A stretch of DNA of 64,000 bases from Streptomyces violaceoruber (lineage in GTDB: Bacteria; Actinomycetota; Actinomycetes; Streptomycetales; Streptomycetaceae): contig JODI01000002.1 of assembly GCA_000720805.1 (NCBI GenBank), positions 124,001 through 188,000 of the forward strand, in the 5' to 3' direction. Positions 18,380-28,946 of this stretch are shown in pieces (positions within the stretch are counted from its first letter, which is position 1; every line of letters begins with the position of its first letter). A program made the translations under genes and the position numbers. Under the pieces are notes generated by a model. It saw only the letters and a list, made by a program, of their open reading frames with translations, did no database searches and had not been told where the DNA came from.

Positions 18380-21300
18380 ATGAGTGAGAACAGTGCTACG
18401 CATGTGCTCGAAGACGGACACAATGACGGCTGGATTCGAGCATCCGATCTGCGCCCTCTGCTCGCCGCGATGACCGCGGCCCGGGACGGTGACTTCTCGA
18501 AAGTGCCGGAGTCGGGGCACGGTCTGGTGGCCGAACTGACCGCCGTCTTCAACCAGATCATGGACCGCAGCACCCACTTCAACACCGAAGTGCAGCGCGT
18601 GAAGCGGGAGTTGGTCCGGCACGGCCGGCTCGACGAACGTCTCTCCGCCAGCCCCGGTCAGGGCGCCTGGACCTCCCGGGTGAACGACGTGAACCAGGTG
18701 CTCGACGCCCTCGTGGCTCCGGCGGCGAACGCGACCCGGGTCCTGGACGCGGTGGCCGGCGGCGATCTGACCCAGCGGGTCGATCTGCACGACGGCAGCA
18801 GGCAGTTGCGCGGTGATCTGCGGCGGCTGGGCCGGGCCGTGAACAAGATGGTGGACCAACTGTCCCTGTTCACGGGCGAGGTGACCCGGGTCGCCAGGGA
18901 GGTCGGCACCGAGGGACGGCTCGGCGGCCGGGCCAAGGTGACGGGCCTGTCGGGGAGTTGGCGGGACGTGACCGAGGCGGTCAACACGATGGCGTCCCGG
19001 CTGACGGCCCAGGTGCGTGACATCGCCCTGGTGACCACGGCGGTGGCCCGAGGCGACCTGACCCGCACGGTGACGGTCGAGGCGACCGGCGAACTGCTCG
19101 AACTGAAGCTGACGGTCAACACGATGGTGGACCAGCTCTCCGCCTTCGCCGACGAGGTCACGCGGGTGGCCCGCGAGGTCGGCACCGAGGGTCAGTTGGG
19201 CGGCCGGGCCCAGGTGCGGGGCGTGTCGGGGGTCTGGAAGGACCTCACCGACAACGTCAACTTCATGGCGTCGAACCTGACCTCGCAGGTCCGCAACATC
19301 GCCCAGGTGACGACGGCCGTGGCCAACGGCGACCTGAGCCAGAAGATCACGGTGGACGCCCAGGGCGAGATCCTCGAACTGAAGTCGACGATCAACACGA
19401 TGGTCGACCAGCTCTCCGCCTTCGCCGACGAGGTCACCCGCGTCGCCCGCGAGGTCGGCACCGAGGGCAACCTCGGCGGTCGCGCCCAGGTGCGGGGCGT
19501 CTCCGGCGTCTGGAAGGACCTCACCGACAACGTCAACTTCATGGCGGACAACCTGACCTCGCAGGTCCGCAACATCGCCCTCGTCTCCACCGCCGTGGCG
19601 CAGGGCGACCTCGGCAAGAAGATCACGGTGGAGGCGAAGGGCGAGATCCTGGAGCTGAAGTCGACGATCAACACGATGGTCGACCAGCTCTCCGCCTTCG
19701 CCGACGAGGTCACCCGCGTCGCCCGCGAGGTCGGCACCGAGGGAAACCTCGGCGGTCAGGCCCAGGTGCGGGGAGTGAGCGGGGTCTGGAAGGACCTCAC
19801 CGACAACGTCAACTTCATGGCCCTGAACCTCACCTCGCAGGTCCGCAACATCGCCCAGGTCACCACCGCCGTCGCCAACGGCGATCTGTCCAAGAAGATC
19901 ACGGTCGACGCCCGCGGCGAGATCCTCGAGCTGAAGGACACCGTCAACACGATGGTGGAGCAGCTGCGCGCCTTCGCCGACGAGGTCACCCGGGTGGCCC
20001 GCGAGGTCGGCACCGACGGCCGGCTCGGCGGACGCGCCCAGGTGCTGGGGGTCTCGGGCGTCTGGCGGGACCTGACCGACAACGTCAACTACATGGCGGA
20101 CAACCTCACCTCTCAGGTCCGCAACATCGCCCAGGTCGCGACGGCCGTGGCGCAGGGCGACCTGTCGAAGAAGATCGACGTGGACGCGCGCGGCGAGATC
20201 CTGGAGCTGAAGACCACCATCAACACGATGGTCGACACCCTGTCCTCCTTCTCCTCCGAGGTCACGCGGGTCGCCCGCGAGGTCGGCTCCGAGGGCCAAC
20301 TCGGCGGCCAGGCACGGGTCGAGGGCGTCTACGGCACCTGGAAGCGCCTGACGACCAACGTGAACGAACTCGCCCTGAACCTCACCACCCAGGTCCGCGC
20401 GATCGCCGAGGTGGCCTCCGCGGTGGCCCAGGGCGACATGTCCCGCTCCATCACCGTGGAGACGCAGGGCGAGGTCACGGAGCTGAAGGACAACATCAAC
20501 CTGATGGTGGCCAACCTCCGCGAGACGACCCGCGCGAAGGACTGGCTGGAGTCCAACCTGGCCCGTCTCGCCGCGCTGATGCAGGGCCACCGCGACTTGA
20601 TGGAGGTCGCCGACCTGATCCTGCGGGAGTTGACCCCGCTGGTGAACGCCCAGTACGGCGCGTTCTTCCTGGCCGACCCGGACGAGGACGGCACCTCGCT
20701 CCACACGGCCGTTCCCGTGAAGGGGCTCGCGTTCATCGCCGGGTACGGCTCGGCGCAGAGCGCGACCGTCGACACGGGAGCCATGCCGGTGCACGGTCTC
20801 GTGCGCCAGGCCGCGCGCGAGAAGAAGCGGATCCTCGTGGAGGAGGCCCCGCCGGACTACATCAAGATCAACAGCGGGCTCGGCGAGGCCGCCCCGGCGA
20901 GCGTCGTCATCATCCCGATCCTCTTCGAGGACAAGCTCCTCGGCGTCATCGAGCTCGCCTCCTTCTCCCGCTTCTCCGACGTCCACCTGGCCTTCTTCGA
21001 CCAGTTCGTGAACACGATCGGCGTCGCCATCAACACGATCATCGCCAACTCCCGTACGGAATCGCTGCTCGGCGAGTCCCAGCGCCTGGCCATGCAGCTC
21101 CAGGAACGTTCGGACGAACTGCAGAAGCAGCAGGCGGAGCTGCAGCGCTCGAACGCGGAACTGGAGGAGAAGGCGGCCCTGCTGGCCACGTCCTCCCAGT
21201 ACAAGTCGGAGTTCCTGGCGAACATGTCGCACGAGCTGCGCACACCCCTGAACTCCCTGCTGATCCTGGCCCGTCTCCTCTCGGACAACCCGGACGGCCG

Positions 21301-22546
21301 CCTGTCCGACCAGGAGGTCCAGTTCGCCACGACGATCCACCGCTCGGGCTCCGACCTGCTCCAACTGATCAACGACATCCTGGACCTCTCGAAGATCGAG
21401 GCGGGCCGGATGGACGTACGGCCCAAGAGGCTCCCCCTGATCAAACTCCTCGACTACGTCCACGCCACCTTCCGCCCGCTCACCATCGACCGGGGGCTCG
21501 CCTTCGAGGTGGCGGTCGGTGAGGACGTACCGCGTGAGATGTACTCCGACGAGCAGCGACTCCAGCAGATCCTGCGCAACCTGCTCTCCAACGCGATCAA
21601 GTTCACCGCATCGGGCCGGGTCGAACTGCGGGTGAACCGGCTGCAGGACCCCGAGCACCAATGGGGGTCCCCCCGCTCGAGCGAAGCCGAGAGTGGGGGA
21701 GTCCAGGGCAGCGACCAGGTGATCGCCTTCACGGTGTCCGACACCGGCATCGGCATCGCTCCCGAGAAACTCCCGGTGATCTTCGAGGCGTTCCAGCAGG
21801 CCGACGGCACGACCAACCGCAAGTACGGCGGCACGGGACTGGGGCTGTCCATCAGCCGCGAGATCGCCGGCCTGCTGGGCGGCCGTATCGTCGCCGAGAG
21901 CGAGCCCGGCAAGGGGTCCACTTTCACGCTGTACGTCCCGGTGGCCAGCCCCGGCCACGCGGCGACCGGCCCGACCTCGGAGAACCGGCCCCTGCCGGCG
22001 CCGGAGGAACTGTCGGCCGAGCCCTATCCCACCGCCCCCGAGGTGGACGACTCCTGGCCGGCGCCCACCAAGCTGGAGGCGTGGAAGGCGGGCCGGGCGG
22101 GTCAGGTGCTGCCCGGTCGCCAGGTACTGATCGTGGACGACGACATCCGCAACGTCTTCGCCCTCACCCACGTCCTGGGCCGCGTCGGCATGCCGGTCCT
22201 CTACGCGGAGAACGGCCGCGAGGGCATCGAGACACTGGAACGCAACCCGGACGTCGAACTCGTCCTGATGGACATCATGATGCCGGAGATGGACGGCTAC
22301 GAGACCATCGCCGCCATCCGCCGCGCCCCCCGCTGGACGGGCCTGCCCATCGTCGCGCTCACCGCGAAGGCGATGCCGGGAGACCGCGAGAAGTCCATCG
22401 CGCGGGGCGCCAACGACTACGTACCGAAGCCCGTGGACGTCGACCAGCTGCTGACCGTCGTCTGCGCCCTCCTGGACCCCGAGAGCGCGGAGGACGCCCG
22501 GCACGCCGATGTCGAGGAGGCCGCGGTCCCGGCCACGGACGACTGA
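18380..22546 (+). CDS. Soluble poly-HAMP hybrid histidine kinase (OsaA / fungal group III type)
   Basis: 1388 residues, no transmembrane segment. Residues about 120-710 hold a ladder of HAMP-type repeats with a 92-residue period. [13 protein letters not shown] occurs six times at exact 276-bp spacing, alternating with [12 protein letters not shown] and [10 protein letters not shown] segments. Then come GAF (about 735-880), a coiled coil, HisKA with phosphorylated H951 ([10 protein letters not shown]), HATPase ([25 protein letters not shown]) and a C-terminal receiver with phosphorylatable D1298 ([11 protein letters not shown]). The repeat sequence is strikingly like fungal Nik1/group III osmosensing kinases and S. 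coelicolor OsaA. A genome repeat is inserted in frame at 21662-21701. It is followed 14 bases later by a response regulator gene. Confidence 0.92.
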   Translation: MSENSATHVLEDGHNDGWIRASDLRPLLAAMTAARDGDFSKVPESGHGLVAELTAVFNQIMDRSTHFNTEVQRVKRELVRHGRLDERLSASPGQGAWTSRVNDVNQVLDALVAPAANATRVLDAVAGGDLTQRVDLHDGSRQLRGDLRRLGRAVNKMVDQLSLFTGEVTRVAREVGTEGRLGGRAKVTGLSGSWRDVTEAVNTMASRLTAQVRDIALVTTAVARGDLTRTVTVEATGELLELKLTVNTMVDQLSAFADEVTRVAREVGTEGQLGGRAQVRGVSGVWKDLTDNVNFMASNLTSQVRNIAQVTTAVANGDLSQKITVDAQGEILELKSTINTMVDQLSAFADEVTRVAREVGTEGNLGGRAQVRGVSGVWKDLTDNVNFMADNLTSQVRNIALVSTAVAQGDLGKKITVEAKGEILELKSTINTMVDQLSAFADEVTRVAREVGTEGNLGGQAQVRGVSGVWKDLTDNVNFMALNLTSQVRNIAQVTTAVANGDLSKKITVDARGEILELKDTVNTMVEQLRAFADEVTRVAREVGTDGRLGGRAQVLGVSGVWRDLTDNVNYMADNLTSQVRNIAQVATAVAQGDLSKKIDVDARGEILELKTTINTMVDTLSSFSSEVTRVAREVGSEGQLGGQARVEGVYGTWKRLTTNVNELALNLTTQVRAIAEVASAVAQGDMSRSITVETQGEVTELKDNINLMVANLRETTRAKDWLESNLARLAALMQGHRDLMEVADLILRELTPLVNAQYGAFFLADPDEDGTSLHTAVPVKGLAFIAGYGSAQSATVDTGAMPVHGLVRQAAREKKRILVEEAPPDYIKINSGLGEAAPASVVIIPILFEDKLLGVIELASFSRFSDVHLAFFDQFVNTIGVAINTIIANSRTESLLGESQRLAMQLQERSDELQKQQAELQRSNAELEEKAALLATSSQYKSEFLANMSHELRTPLNSLLILARLLSDNPDGRLSDQEVQFATTIHRSGSDLLQLINDILDLSKIEAGRMDVRPKRLPLIKLLDYVHATFRPLTIDRGLAFEVAVGEDVPREMYSDEQRLQQILRNLLSNAIKFTASGRVELRVNRLQDPEHQWGSPRSSEAESGGVQGSDQVIAFTVSDTGIGIAPEKLPVIFEAFQQADGTTNRKYGGTGLGLSISREIAGLLGGRIVAESEPGKGSTFTLYVPVASPGHAATGPTSENRPLPAPEELSAEPYPTAPEVDDSWPAPTKLEAWKAGRAGQVLPGRQVLIVDDDIRNVFALTHVLGRVGMPVLYAENGREGIETLERNPDVELVLMDIMMPEMDGYETIAAIRRAPRWTGLPIVALTAKAMPGDREKSIARGANDYVPKPVDVDQLLTVVCALLDPESAEDARHADVEEAAVPATDD
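18889..20300 (+). repeat. Six-fold 276-bp repeat coding for HAMP units
   Basis: The sequence GGTCGGC (in GAGGTCGGCACCGAGG or a variant) recurs at 18901, 19177, 19453, 19729, 20005 and 20281, a constant period of 276 bp (92 codons). The central units are nearly identical at DNA level, so unequal crossing-over could change the repeat number. Confidence 0.9.
21662..21701. repeat. Streptomyces hairpin repeat inserted in frame in the kinase gene
   Basis: Reads TGGGGGTCCCCCCGCTCGAG, then CGAAGCCGAGAGTGGGGGAG. I recognise this near-palindrome as a repeat usually found between genes in Streptomyces. Here it lies inside the HATPase domain coding sequence (residues about 1094-1108, product [15 protein letters not shown]) and keeps the frame open. 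Confidence 0.75.
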
Positions 22547-22560
22547 ATGAGGCCAGTCAC

Positions 22561-23130
22561 ATGAACACTGAGGCAACGACCGACGGCAGTGCCGGGATCC
22601 TCCTCGTCGACGACATGGAGGACAACCTGATCGCACTGGAGGCCGCCCTGGGGTCCCTCAACGAACCGATCATCCGCGCCCGTTCGGGCGAGGAGGCGAT
22701 GAAGGCACTGCTGCGCCGCCCGTTCGCCCTGGTCCTGCTCGACATCCGTATGCCGGGCATGGACGGCTTCGAGACCGCCGCCAACATCAAACGCCTCGAC
22801 CAGACCAAGGACGTCCCGATCATATTTCTCACGGGCGCGGACGACGACTCAGGCTACGCGTTCCGCGGCTACGCGACAGGAGCGGCCGACTACCTGACCA
22901 AGCCGTTCGATCCGTGGGTGCTACGGGCGAAGGTGAGCGTCTTTCTGGACCTGCACCGCAAGAACCGGCAACTGGAGCGGTTGCTGACGCGGGGGCAGGC
23001 GGACGCCGGAGAGCTGAGCAGCCGACTGGCAGCTCTGGAGGAACAGCTGATCGACTCTCCGGACGTACCGGCCTTGCGCGCACAGGTGAGGGAGCTGCGG
23101 CAACTGGTGAGCGGGGGACGCGTGTCCTGA
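22561..23130 (+). CDS. Response regulator with receiver and coiled coil, no DNA-binding domain (OsaB-like)
   Basis: 189 residues. The receiver domain spans about 12-130: acidic pair in ILLVDDMEDN, phosphorylatable D61 (LLDIRMPGMDGFE), Thr in IIFLTGAD and Lys in YLTKPFDP. The remaining 55 residues are a heptad-rich coiled coil (LRAKVSVFLDLHRKNRQLERL, SRLAALEEQLIDS, LRAQVRELRQLV) with no helix-turn-helix or enzymatic domain, so output is probably by protein contact. It lies 14 bases after the hybrid kinase and is its likely partner. The receiver-plus-coiled-coil form is like OsaB of S. coelicolor. Confidence 0.9.
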   Translation: MNTEATTDGSAGILLVDDMEDNLIALEAALGSLNEPIIRARSGEEAMKALLRRPFALVLLDIRMPGMDGFETAANIKRLDQTKDVPIIFLTGADDDSGYAFRGYATGAADYLTKPFDPWVLRAKVSVFLDLHRKNRQLERLLTRGQADAGELSSRLAALEEQLIDSPDVPALRAQVRELRQLVSGGRVS

Positions 23131-23168
23131 ACTGCTGTTCAGGGGCGCGTGCCGGTGCCGGCTGAGCG

Positions 23169-25043
23169 CTACGCCTCCCGCGCCCCCTCGTACATCTCGT
23201 CGATCAGGCCCTTGTACTCCCGCTCCACAACCGGCCTCTTCAGCTTCAGACTCGGCGTGATCTCCCCGTGCTCCACATCGAGATCCCGGGGAAGCAGCCG
23301 GAACTTCTTGATCGTCTGCCACCGCTGCAGCCCCTCGTTGAGCTGCTTCACATACCCCTCGACCATGGCGACCGTCGCCGGCGCGGCGACGACCTCCGCG
23401 TACGACTTCCCCTCCAGCCCGTTCTCCTTGGCCCACTCCAGGATCGCGGCCTCGTCCAACGCGATGAGCGCCGTGCAGAAGTTCCGGTCGGCCCCGTGCA
23501 CCAGGATGTTGGACACGTACGGGCACACCGCCTTGAACTGTCCCTCGACCTCGGCGGGCGCGATGTACTTGCCGCCGGACGTCTTGATGAGGTCCTTCTT
23601 GCGGTCGGTGATCCGCAGGTACCCGTCGGGCGACAGCTCGCCGATGTCCCCGGTGTGGAACCAGCCGTCCGACTCCAGCACCTCGGCGGTCTTCTCGGGC
23701 AGCTTGTGGTAACCCTGCATGATGCCGGGCCCGCGCAGCAGGATCTCGCCGTCGTCGGCGATCCGCACCTCGGTACCGGGCAGCGGCTTGCCGACCGTGC
23801 CGGTGCGGTAGGCCTCGCCCGGGTTCACGAAGGAGGCCGCGGAGGACTCCGTGAGGCCGTAGCCCTCCAGGATGTGGATGCCCGCGCCGGAGAAGAAGTA
23901 GCCGATCTCGGGCGCGAGGGCCGCCGAGCCGGAGACGCAGGCACGCAGGTTGCCGCCGAACGCCTCGCGGATCTTCGCGAAGACGAGCGCGTCGGCGACC
24001 TTGTGCTTGGCGGAGAGCCCGAACGGGGCCGACGCCGTGCCGGTGCGCCGGAAGTTGTCCTGCGTGACCTTGGCGTACTCGCGGGCGACCTCCGCGGCCC
24101 ACTGGAAGATCTTGTACTTGGCGCCGCCACCCGCACGGGCCTTCGCGGCGACCCCGTTGTAGACCTTCTCGAAGATGCGCGGAACGGCCGCCATGTACGT
24201 CGGCTCGACGACCGGAAGATTCTCGATGATCTTGTCGACCCGGCCGTCTACGGCGGTGACGTGACCGACCTCGATCTGGCCCGACGTGAGCACCTTGCCG
24301 AAGACGTGCGCGAGCGGCAGCCACAGGTACTGCACGTCGGCGGCGCTGATCAGCCCGGTCGCGGCGGTCGCCTTCGCCATGTACGCCCAGTTGTCGTGCG
24401 GCAGGCGCACACCCTTGGGCCGGCCGGTGGTGCCGGAGGTGTAGATGAGGGTGGCGAGCTGGTCCTTGGTGATCGCGCCGACCCGCTCCTTGATCAGGTC
24501 GGGCTCCTTCTCCAGGCGGGCGGCGCCGCGCTTCTCCAACTCGTCGAGGGTGAGGATCCAGTCGGCGGTCTCGACCCCGGCCGGGTCGATCACGACGACG
24601 TGGGTGAGGTCGGGCAGCTCGGCCTTCTTCTCGACCGCCTTGGCCAGCTGGGCCGCGTCCTCGGCGATCAGAACCCGGCTCTCGGAGTCGGAGAGGATGA
24701 AGGCCGACTCCTCGGCGTTGGTCTGCGGGTAGACCGTGGTGGTGGCGGCGCCGGCGCACATGATGCCGAGGTCGGCCAGGATCCATTCCAGCCGGGTGGA
24801 GGAGGCGAGCGCGACGCGCTGTTCGGGCTGCACGCCCAGTTCGATCAGACCGGCTGCGATGGCGTAGACCCGCTCGGCGGCCTGCGCCCAGCTCAACGAC
24901 TTCCAGTCGTCCGGGCCCTGACCGGAGGCCGGCGGCACGGGGTAGCGGTATGCCTCGGCGTCCGGTGTGGCCGCCACGCGCTCCAGGAAGAGGGTTGCCA
25001 CGCTCGGCGGACGGTTCTCGATCAGGGTCTGTGTGTCGCTCAC
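23169..25043 (-). CDS. fadD: Long-chain acyl-CoA synthetase (AMP-forming)
   Basis: 624 residues of the adenylate-forming superfamily. ATP-binding loop LIYTSGTTGRPKGV, then YGLTESSAA, then the hinge region GWFHTGDIGELSPDGYLRIT and DRKKDLIKTSGGKYIAP, with a C-terminal lysine region LKRPVVEREYKGLID. It activates long-chain fatty acids to acyl-CoA for beta-oxidation or lipid synthesis, via acyl-AMP; the insertion-rich mid part is like eukaryotic/actinobacterial ACSL forms. The GTG at 25043 (product MSDTQTLIENRPPS) has GGAGG six bases upstream and is preferred over an ATG at 25082. Convergent with the response regulator gene. Confidence 0.92.
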   Translation of the reverse strand: MSDTQTLIENRPPSVATLFLERVAATPDAEAYRYPVPPASGQGPDDWKSLSWAQAAERVYAIAAGLIELGVQPEQRVALASSTRLEWILADLGIMCAGAATTTVYPQTNAEESAFILSDSESRVLIAEDAAQLAKAVEKKAELPDLTHVVVIDPAGVETADWILTLDELEKRGAARLEKEPDLIKERVGAITKDQLATLIYTSGTTGRPKGVRLPHDNWAYMAKATAATGLISAADVQYLWLPLAHVFGKVLTSGQIEVGHVTAVDGRVDKIIENLPVVEPTYMAAVPRIFEKVYNGVAAKARAGGGAKYKIFQWAAEVAREYAKVTQDNFRRTGTASAPFGLSAKHKVADALVFAKIREAFGGNLRACVSGSAALAPEIGYFFSGAGIHILEGYGLTESSAASFVNPGEAYRTGTVGKPLPGTEVRIADDGEILLRGPGIMQGYHKLPEKTAEVLESDGWFHTGDIGELSPDGYLRITDRKKDLIKTSGGKYIAPAEVEGQFKAVCPYVSNILVHGADRNFCTALIALDEAAILEWAKENGLEGKSYAEVVAAPATVAMVEGYVKQLNEGLQRWQTIKKFRLLPRDLDVEHGEITPSLKLKRPVVEREYKGLIDEMYEGAREA

Positions 25044-25351
25044 GACATCCTCCGGGGGCCCGCGACTGTGCGGCTGGCTCATGACGGCTGGGGCTTGCGG
25101 CTGGGCTTGCGGCTGGGCTTGCGGGTTGGTTGTGCCGACTGGGTGGTACGCAGCTGGGGCGTTGTGCTGTGCTTACCCGCGAACCTTGTTTAACTCACGA
25201 GTAACCACCGAGCAGAGATCAGGGTAGAGCGCGACCGGCCGGTGCGTAAGGGGCGACGGCCTGTCACTTCCTACGGAGAGCGACGCTACGCACGCGTAGG
25301 GGCCTGTCGCGCCGACACGCTCCAGGCCCCTATTTTCGCGGTAAACGACGG
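25044..25351. other. fadD upstream / lepA downstream gap with 12-bp repeats
   Basis: No credible gene. Next to fadD there are three tandem copies of GCTGGGCTTGCG (about 25087-25124, the first with one extra G). The part near 25190-25240 should hold the fadD promoter, but I could not pick boxes with confidence. The lepA terminator hairpin lies at 25297-25332. Confidence 0.55.
25297..25332 (-). terminator. Terminator hairpin after lepA
   Basis: TAGGGGCCTG (25297-25306) and CAGGCCCCTA (25323-25332) form a perfect 10-bp stem, 20 bases past the lepA stop. Confidence 0.65.
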
Positions 25352-27220
25352 CTACTTCTTGCCCTTGCCGGAACCCGCGTTGTCGTCGCTGCTCAGAACG
25401 GCGATGAAGGCCTCCTGCGGAACCTCCACGGAACCCACCATCTTCATCCGCTTCTTGCCTTCCTTCTGCTTCTCCAGCAGCTTCCGCTTACGGGAGATGT
25501 CACCGCCGTAGCACTTGGCGAGGACGTCCTTGCGGATGGCGCGGATGGTCTCCCGGGCGATCACCCGGGAGCCGATGGCGGCCTGGATCGGCACCTCGAA
25601 GGCCTGCCGCGGGATCAGCTCGCGCAGCTTGGCGACGAGCCGCACCCCGTACGCGTACGCCGCGTCCTTGTGGGTGATCGCCGAGAAGGCGTCCACCTTG
25701 TCGCCGTGCAGCAGGATGTCGACCTTGACCAGGCTGGAGGTCTGCTCGCCGGTGGGCTCGTAGTCCAAAGACGCGTACCCGCGCGTCTTCGACTTCAGCT
25801 GGTCGAAGAAGTCGAAGACGATCTCGGCGAGCGGGAGGGTGTAGCGGATCTCGACCCGGTCCTCGGAGAGGTAGTCCATGCCGAGGAGGGTGCCGCGCCG
25901 GGTCTGGCACAGCTCCATGATCGAGCCGATGAACTCGCTGGGCGCCAGGATGGTGGCGCGCACCATGGGCTCGTACACCTCACCGATCTTGCCCTCGGGG
26001 AACTCGCTCGGGTTGGTGACGGTGTGCTCGGAGCCGTCCTCCATGACCACGCGGTACACCACGTTCGGCGCCGTGGCGATCAGGTCGAGCCCGAACTCGC
26101 GCTCCAGCCGCTCGCGGATCACGTCGAGGTGCAGCAGGCCCAGGAAGCCGACGCGGAAGCCGAAGCCGAGGGCGGCGGAGGTCTCCGGCTCGTAGACGAG
26201 CGCGGCGTCGTTGAGCTGGAGCTTGTCGAGGGCGTCGCGCAGCTCGGGGTAGTCGGAGCCGTCCAGCGGATACAGGCCCGAGAAGACCATGGGCTTGGGG
26301 TCCTTGTACCCGCCGAGCGCCTCGGTGGCCCCCTTGTTCAGGGTGGTGATGGTGTCACCGACCTTGGACTGGCGGACGTCCTTCACACCGGTGATGATGT
26401 AGCCCACCTCGCCGACGCCGAGCCCGTCCGCCGGGAGCATCTCGGGCGAGTTGGTGCCGATCTCCAGCAGCTCGTGCGTGGCGTTCGTGGACATCATCCG
26501 GATGCGCTCGCGCTTGTTGAGCTGCCCGTCGATGACACGAACGTACGTCACGACGCCGCGGTACGAGTCGTAGACCGAGTCGAAGATCATCGCGCGGGCG
26601 GGGGCGTCCTTGACGCCCACCGGCGCCGGGACGTCCCGCACCACGCGGTCCAGCAGCGCCTCGACGCCCATGCCGGTCTTCGCCGAGACCTTGAGGACGT
26701 CCTCCGGCTGGCAGCCGATGAGGTTGGCGAGCTCCTCGGAGAACTTCTCGGGCTGCGCGGCCGGCAGGTCGATCTTGTTCAGCACCGGGACGATGGTGAG
26801 GTCGTTCTCCATCGCCAGGTAGAGGTTGGCGAGGGTCTGGGCCTCGATGCCCTGGGCGGCGTCGACGAGGAGGATCGTCCCCTCACAGGCGGCGAGCGAC
26901 CGCGAGACCTCGTAGGTGAAGTCGACGTGCCCCGGGGTGTCGATCATGTTGAGGATGTGCGTGCTGCTCTTGTCGTGGGAGGGGGCCCACGGCAGCCGCA
27001 CGGCCTGCGACTTGATCGTGATTCCGCGCTCACGCTCGATGTCCATGCGGTCGAGGTACTGAGCACGCATCTGGCGCTGATCGACCACGCCGGTCAGCTG
27101 GAGCATCCGGTCGGCGAGCGTGGACTTGCCGTGGTCGATGTGCGCGATGATGCAGAAGTTGCGGAGCAGCGTCGGGTCGGTACGGCTCGGCTCGGGCACA
27201 TGGCTAGGGATCGCGGGCAC
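25352..27220 (-). CDS. lepA: Elongation factor 4 (LepA) GTPase
   Basis: 622 residues. G-domain motifs: AHIDHGKST (P-loop), the switch region [17 protein letters not shown] and NKID. Domains II and V-like follow, with [19 protein letters not shown], and the LepA-specific C-terminus ends [20 protein letters not shown]. LepA back-translocates or remodels ribosomes and affects 30S maturation. GTG at 27220 (product [15 protein letters not shown]) gives the usual actinobacterial length; an in-frame ATG at 27289 would add 23 atypical residues. It is divergent from rpsT, a common actinobacterial arrangement. Confidence 0.95.
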   Translation of the reverse strand: MPAIPSHVPEPSRTDPTLLRNFCIIAHIDHGKSTLADRMLQLTGVVDQRQMRAQYLDRMDIERERGITIKSQAVRLPWAPSHDKSSTHILNMIDTPGHVDFTYEVSRSLAACEGTILLVDAAQGIEAQTLANLYLAMENDLTIVPVLNKIDLPAAQPEKFSEELANLIGCQPEDVLKVSAKTGMGVEALLDRVVRDVPAPVGVKDAPARAMIFDSVYDSYRGVVTYVRVIDGQLNKRERIRMMSTNATHELLEIGTNSPEMLPADGLGVGEVGYIITGVKDVRQSKVGDTITTLNKGATEALGGYKDPKPMVFSGLYPLDGSDYPELRDALDKLQLNDAALVYEPETSAALGFGFRVGFLGLLHLDVIRERLEREFGLDLIATAPNVVYRVVMEDGSEHTVTNPSEFPEGKIGEVYEPMVRATILAPSEFIGSIMELCQTRRGTLLGMDYLSEDRVEIRYTLPLAEIVFDFFDQLKSKTRGYASLDYEPTGEQTSSLVKVDILLHGDKVDAFSAITHKDAAYAYGVRLVAKLRELIPRQAFEVPIQAAIGSRVIARETIRAIRKDVLAKCYGGDISRKRKLLEKQKEGKKRMKMVGSVEVPQEAFIAVLSSDDNAGSGKGKK

Positions 27221-27451
27221 GCAGGGTCCTGATTCTTGAGGCGTCCGCAGTGTCTGCGGTCTCGGGTCGGATCTATACGTAGCCTCCATGGTCCCACGGG
27301 CGGGCCCGTGCGACCGGTTTGGGCCACCCGGAGGCCCGCTGCTACTGTGGGTGGCTGTGTCTCATGCCCTCTCAGCGCGAGGCACACCTTCTGGAAAACC
27401 ATCGGTACGGGACCCGTGCGGCCCCGTGCCAGAACCTGTAGAGGCTCATTC

Positions 27452-27718
27452 GTGGCGAACATCAAGTCCCAGATCAAGCGGATCAAGACCAACGAGAAGG
27501 CCCGGCTGCGCAACAAGGCCGTCAAGTCCTCCCTGAAGACCGCGATCCGCAAGGCCCGTGAGGCCGCTGCCGCCGGTGACGTCGAGAAGGCCACCGAGTA
27601 CCAGCGCGCCGCGGCGCGTCAGCTCGACAAGGCCGTCTCCAAGGGCGTCATCCACAAGAACCAGGCCGCCAACAAGAAGTCGGCGCTGGCTTCGAAGGTC
27701 GCCGCTCTCAAGGGCTGA
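27452..27718 (+). CDS. rpsT: 30S ribosomal protein S20
   Basis: 88 residues starting at GTG ([18 protein letters not shown]) and ending [14 protein letters not shown]: a full-length, Lys/Arg/Ala-rich three-helix S20 that binds the 5' domain and helix 44 of 16S rRNA. The ribosome-binding site is GTAGAGG about 10 bases upstream. The gene is transcribed divergently from lepA across a 231-bp shared promoter gap, and convergently with the DNA polymerase III delta gene, with a strong hairpin between them. Confidence 0.97.
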   Translation: MANIKSQIKRIKTNEKARLRNKAVKSSLKTAIRKAREAAAAGDVEKATEYQRAAARQLDKAVSKGVIHKNQAANKKSALASKVAALKG

Positions 27719-27843
27719 ACTGCTTCTTTGATCTGACCGCCGGAGGGACTCGAGCGGGCCCTCTCTCATCCGCTCCCGTCCGGCACCCCTCGGGTCGCGC
27801 GCGGCCTGCGTTCGCCACGCGGGCGCGACCCATCAGCTCGGCA

Positions 27844-27893
27844 CGAAGGCCCCGGCGCCTCGCCCTTCCCCAGGGCGGAGGCCGGGGCCTTCG
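27844..27893. terminator. Bidirectional terminator between rpsT and holA
   Basis: CGAAGGCCCCGGCGCCTCGC opposite the complementary GGCGGAGGCCGGGGCCTTCG gives a long, almost perfect GC stem with loop TTCCC. It lies between convergent genes, so it can end both transcripts. Confidence 0.8.
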
Positions 27894-27959
27894 GCATGCC
27901 CGCGCGACCGGCCACCTGGCTGTCGCCTCAGGTCCGGGGGGCGGAGTGGTGGCGGCTCG

Positions 27960-28946
27960 CTAGCGGCCCCTGGAGCGGGCCGCCCTCGCGATGGCCACCA
28001 CGGCCTTCTCCAGGGCGTACTCCGGGTCGTCGCCGCCGCCTTTCACTCCCGCGTCCGCCTCGGCGACGGCGCGCAGCGCGACGGCGACACCGTCCGGTGT
28101 CCAGCCCCGCATCTGCTGCCGGACCCGGTCGATCTTCCACGGCGGCATGCCCAGCTCCCGCGCGAGATCGGCCGGTCGCCCGCCCCGCGCCGACGACAGC
28201 TTGCCGATCGCCCGTACGCCCTGCGCCAGCGCACTCGTGATCATCACGGGCGCCACACCGGTGGCCAGCGACCACCGCAGCGCCTCCAGCGCCTCCGCGG
28301 CCCGCCCTTCCACCGCACGGTCGGCGACGGTGAAGCTCGACGCCTCGGCCCGTCCCGTGTAGTACCGCCCGACGACGGCCTCGTCGATCGTCCCCTCGAC
28401 ATCCGCGACCAGTTGTGACACGGCGGACGCCAGCTCCCGCAGTTCACTGCCGATGGAGTCGACCAGCGCCTGGCACGCCTCGGGCGTCGCGGACCGCCCG
28501 ACCGCCCTGAACTCACCCCGCACAAAGGCCAGCCGATCCGCCGGCTTCGTCATCTTCGGGCACGCCACCTCCCGCGCCCCCGCCTTGCGCGCGGCATCCA
28601 GCAGCCCTTTGCCCTTGGCCCCGCCCGCGTGCAGCAGCACCAGGGTGATCTCCTCGGCGGGCGCCCCCAGATACGCCTTGACGTCCTTGATCGTATCGGC
28701 CGAGAGATCCTGCGCATTGCGTACGACGACGACCTTCCGCTCCGCGAAGAGCGACGGGCTCGTCAACTCGGCGAGCGTCCCGGGCTGCAACTGGTCCGAG
28801 GTCAGGTCCCGGACATCCGTGTCCGGGTCGGCGGCCCGGGCGGCCACCACCACGTCCCGCACGGCACGGTCGAGCAGCAGGTCCTCCTGGCCCACGGCAA
28901 GCGTCACCGGGGCGAGGAGGTCGTCATGAGCAGTCTTGTTGGCCAT
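27960..28946 (-). CDS. holA: DNA polymerase III delta subunit
   Basis: 328 residues. The N-terminal AAA+-like part contains PVTLAVGQEDLLLDRAVRDV, where the Walker-type residues are degenerate as in HolA, and LTSPSLFAERKVVVVRNAQ. The middle domain contains LGMPPWKIDRVRQQMRGWT, typical of the clamp-loader delta subunit that opens the beta clamp. ATG at 28946 (MANKTAHDDLL) matches the family start; no strong Shine-Dalgarno is visible. The neighbouring comEA/comEC genes lie upstream on the same strand, a common order in Gram-positives. Confidence 0.92.
   Translation of the reverse strand: MANKTAHDDLLAPVTLAVGQEDLLLDRAVRDVVVAARAADPDTDVRDLTSDQLQPGTLAELTSPSLFAERKVVVVRNAQDLSADTIKDVKAYLGAPAEEITLVLLHAGGAKGKGLLDAARKAGAREVACPKMTKPADRLAFVRGEFRAVGRSATPEACQALVDSIGSELRELASAVSQLVADVEGTIDEAVVGRYYTGRAEASSFTVADRAVEGRAAEALEALRWSLATGVAPVMITSALAQGVRAIGKLSSARGGRPADLARELGMPPWKIDRVRQQMRGWTPDGVAVALRAVAEADAGVKGGGDDPEYALEKAVVAIARAARSRGR

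Noticed and set aside
18362..22636. A 1424-codon minus-strand frame opposite the hybrid kinase
   Set aside because: The sequence mirrors the HAMP repeat of the kinase (repeated [15 protein letters not shown] text) and has no family of its own.
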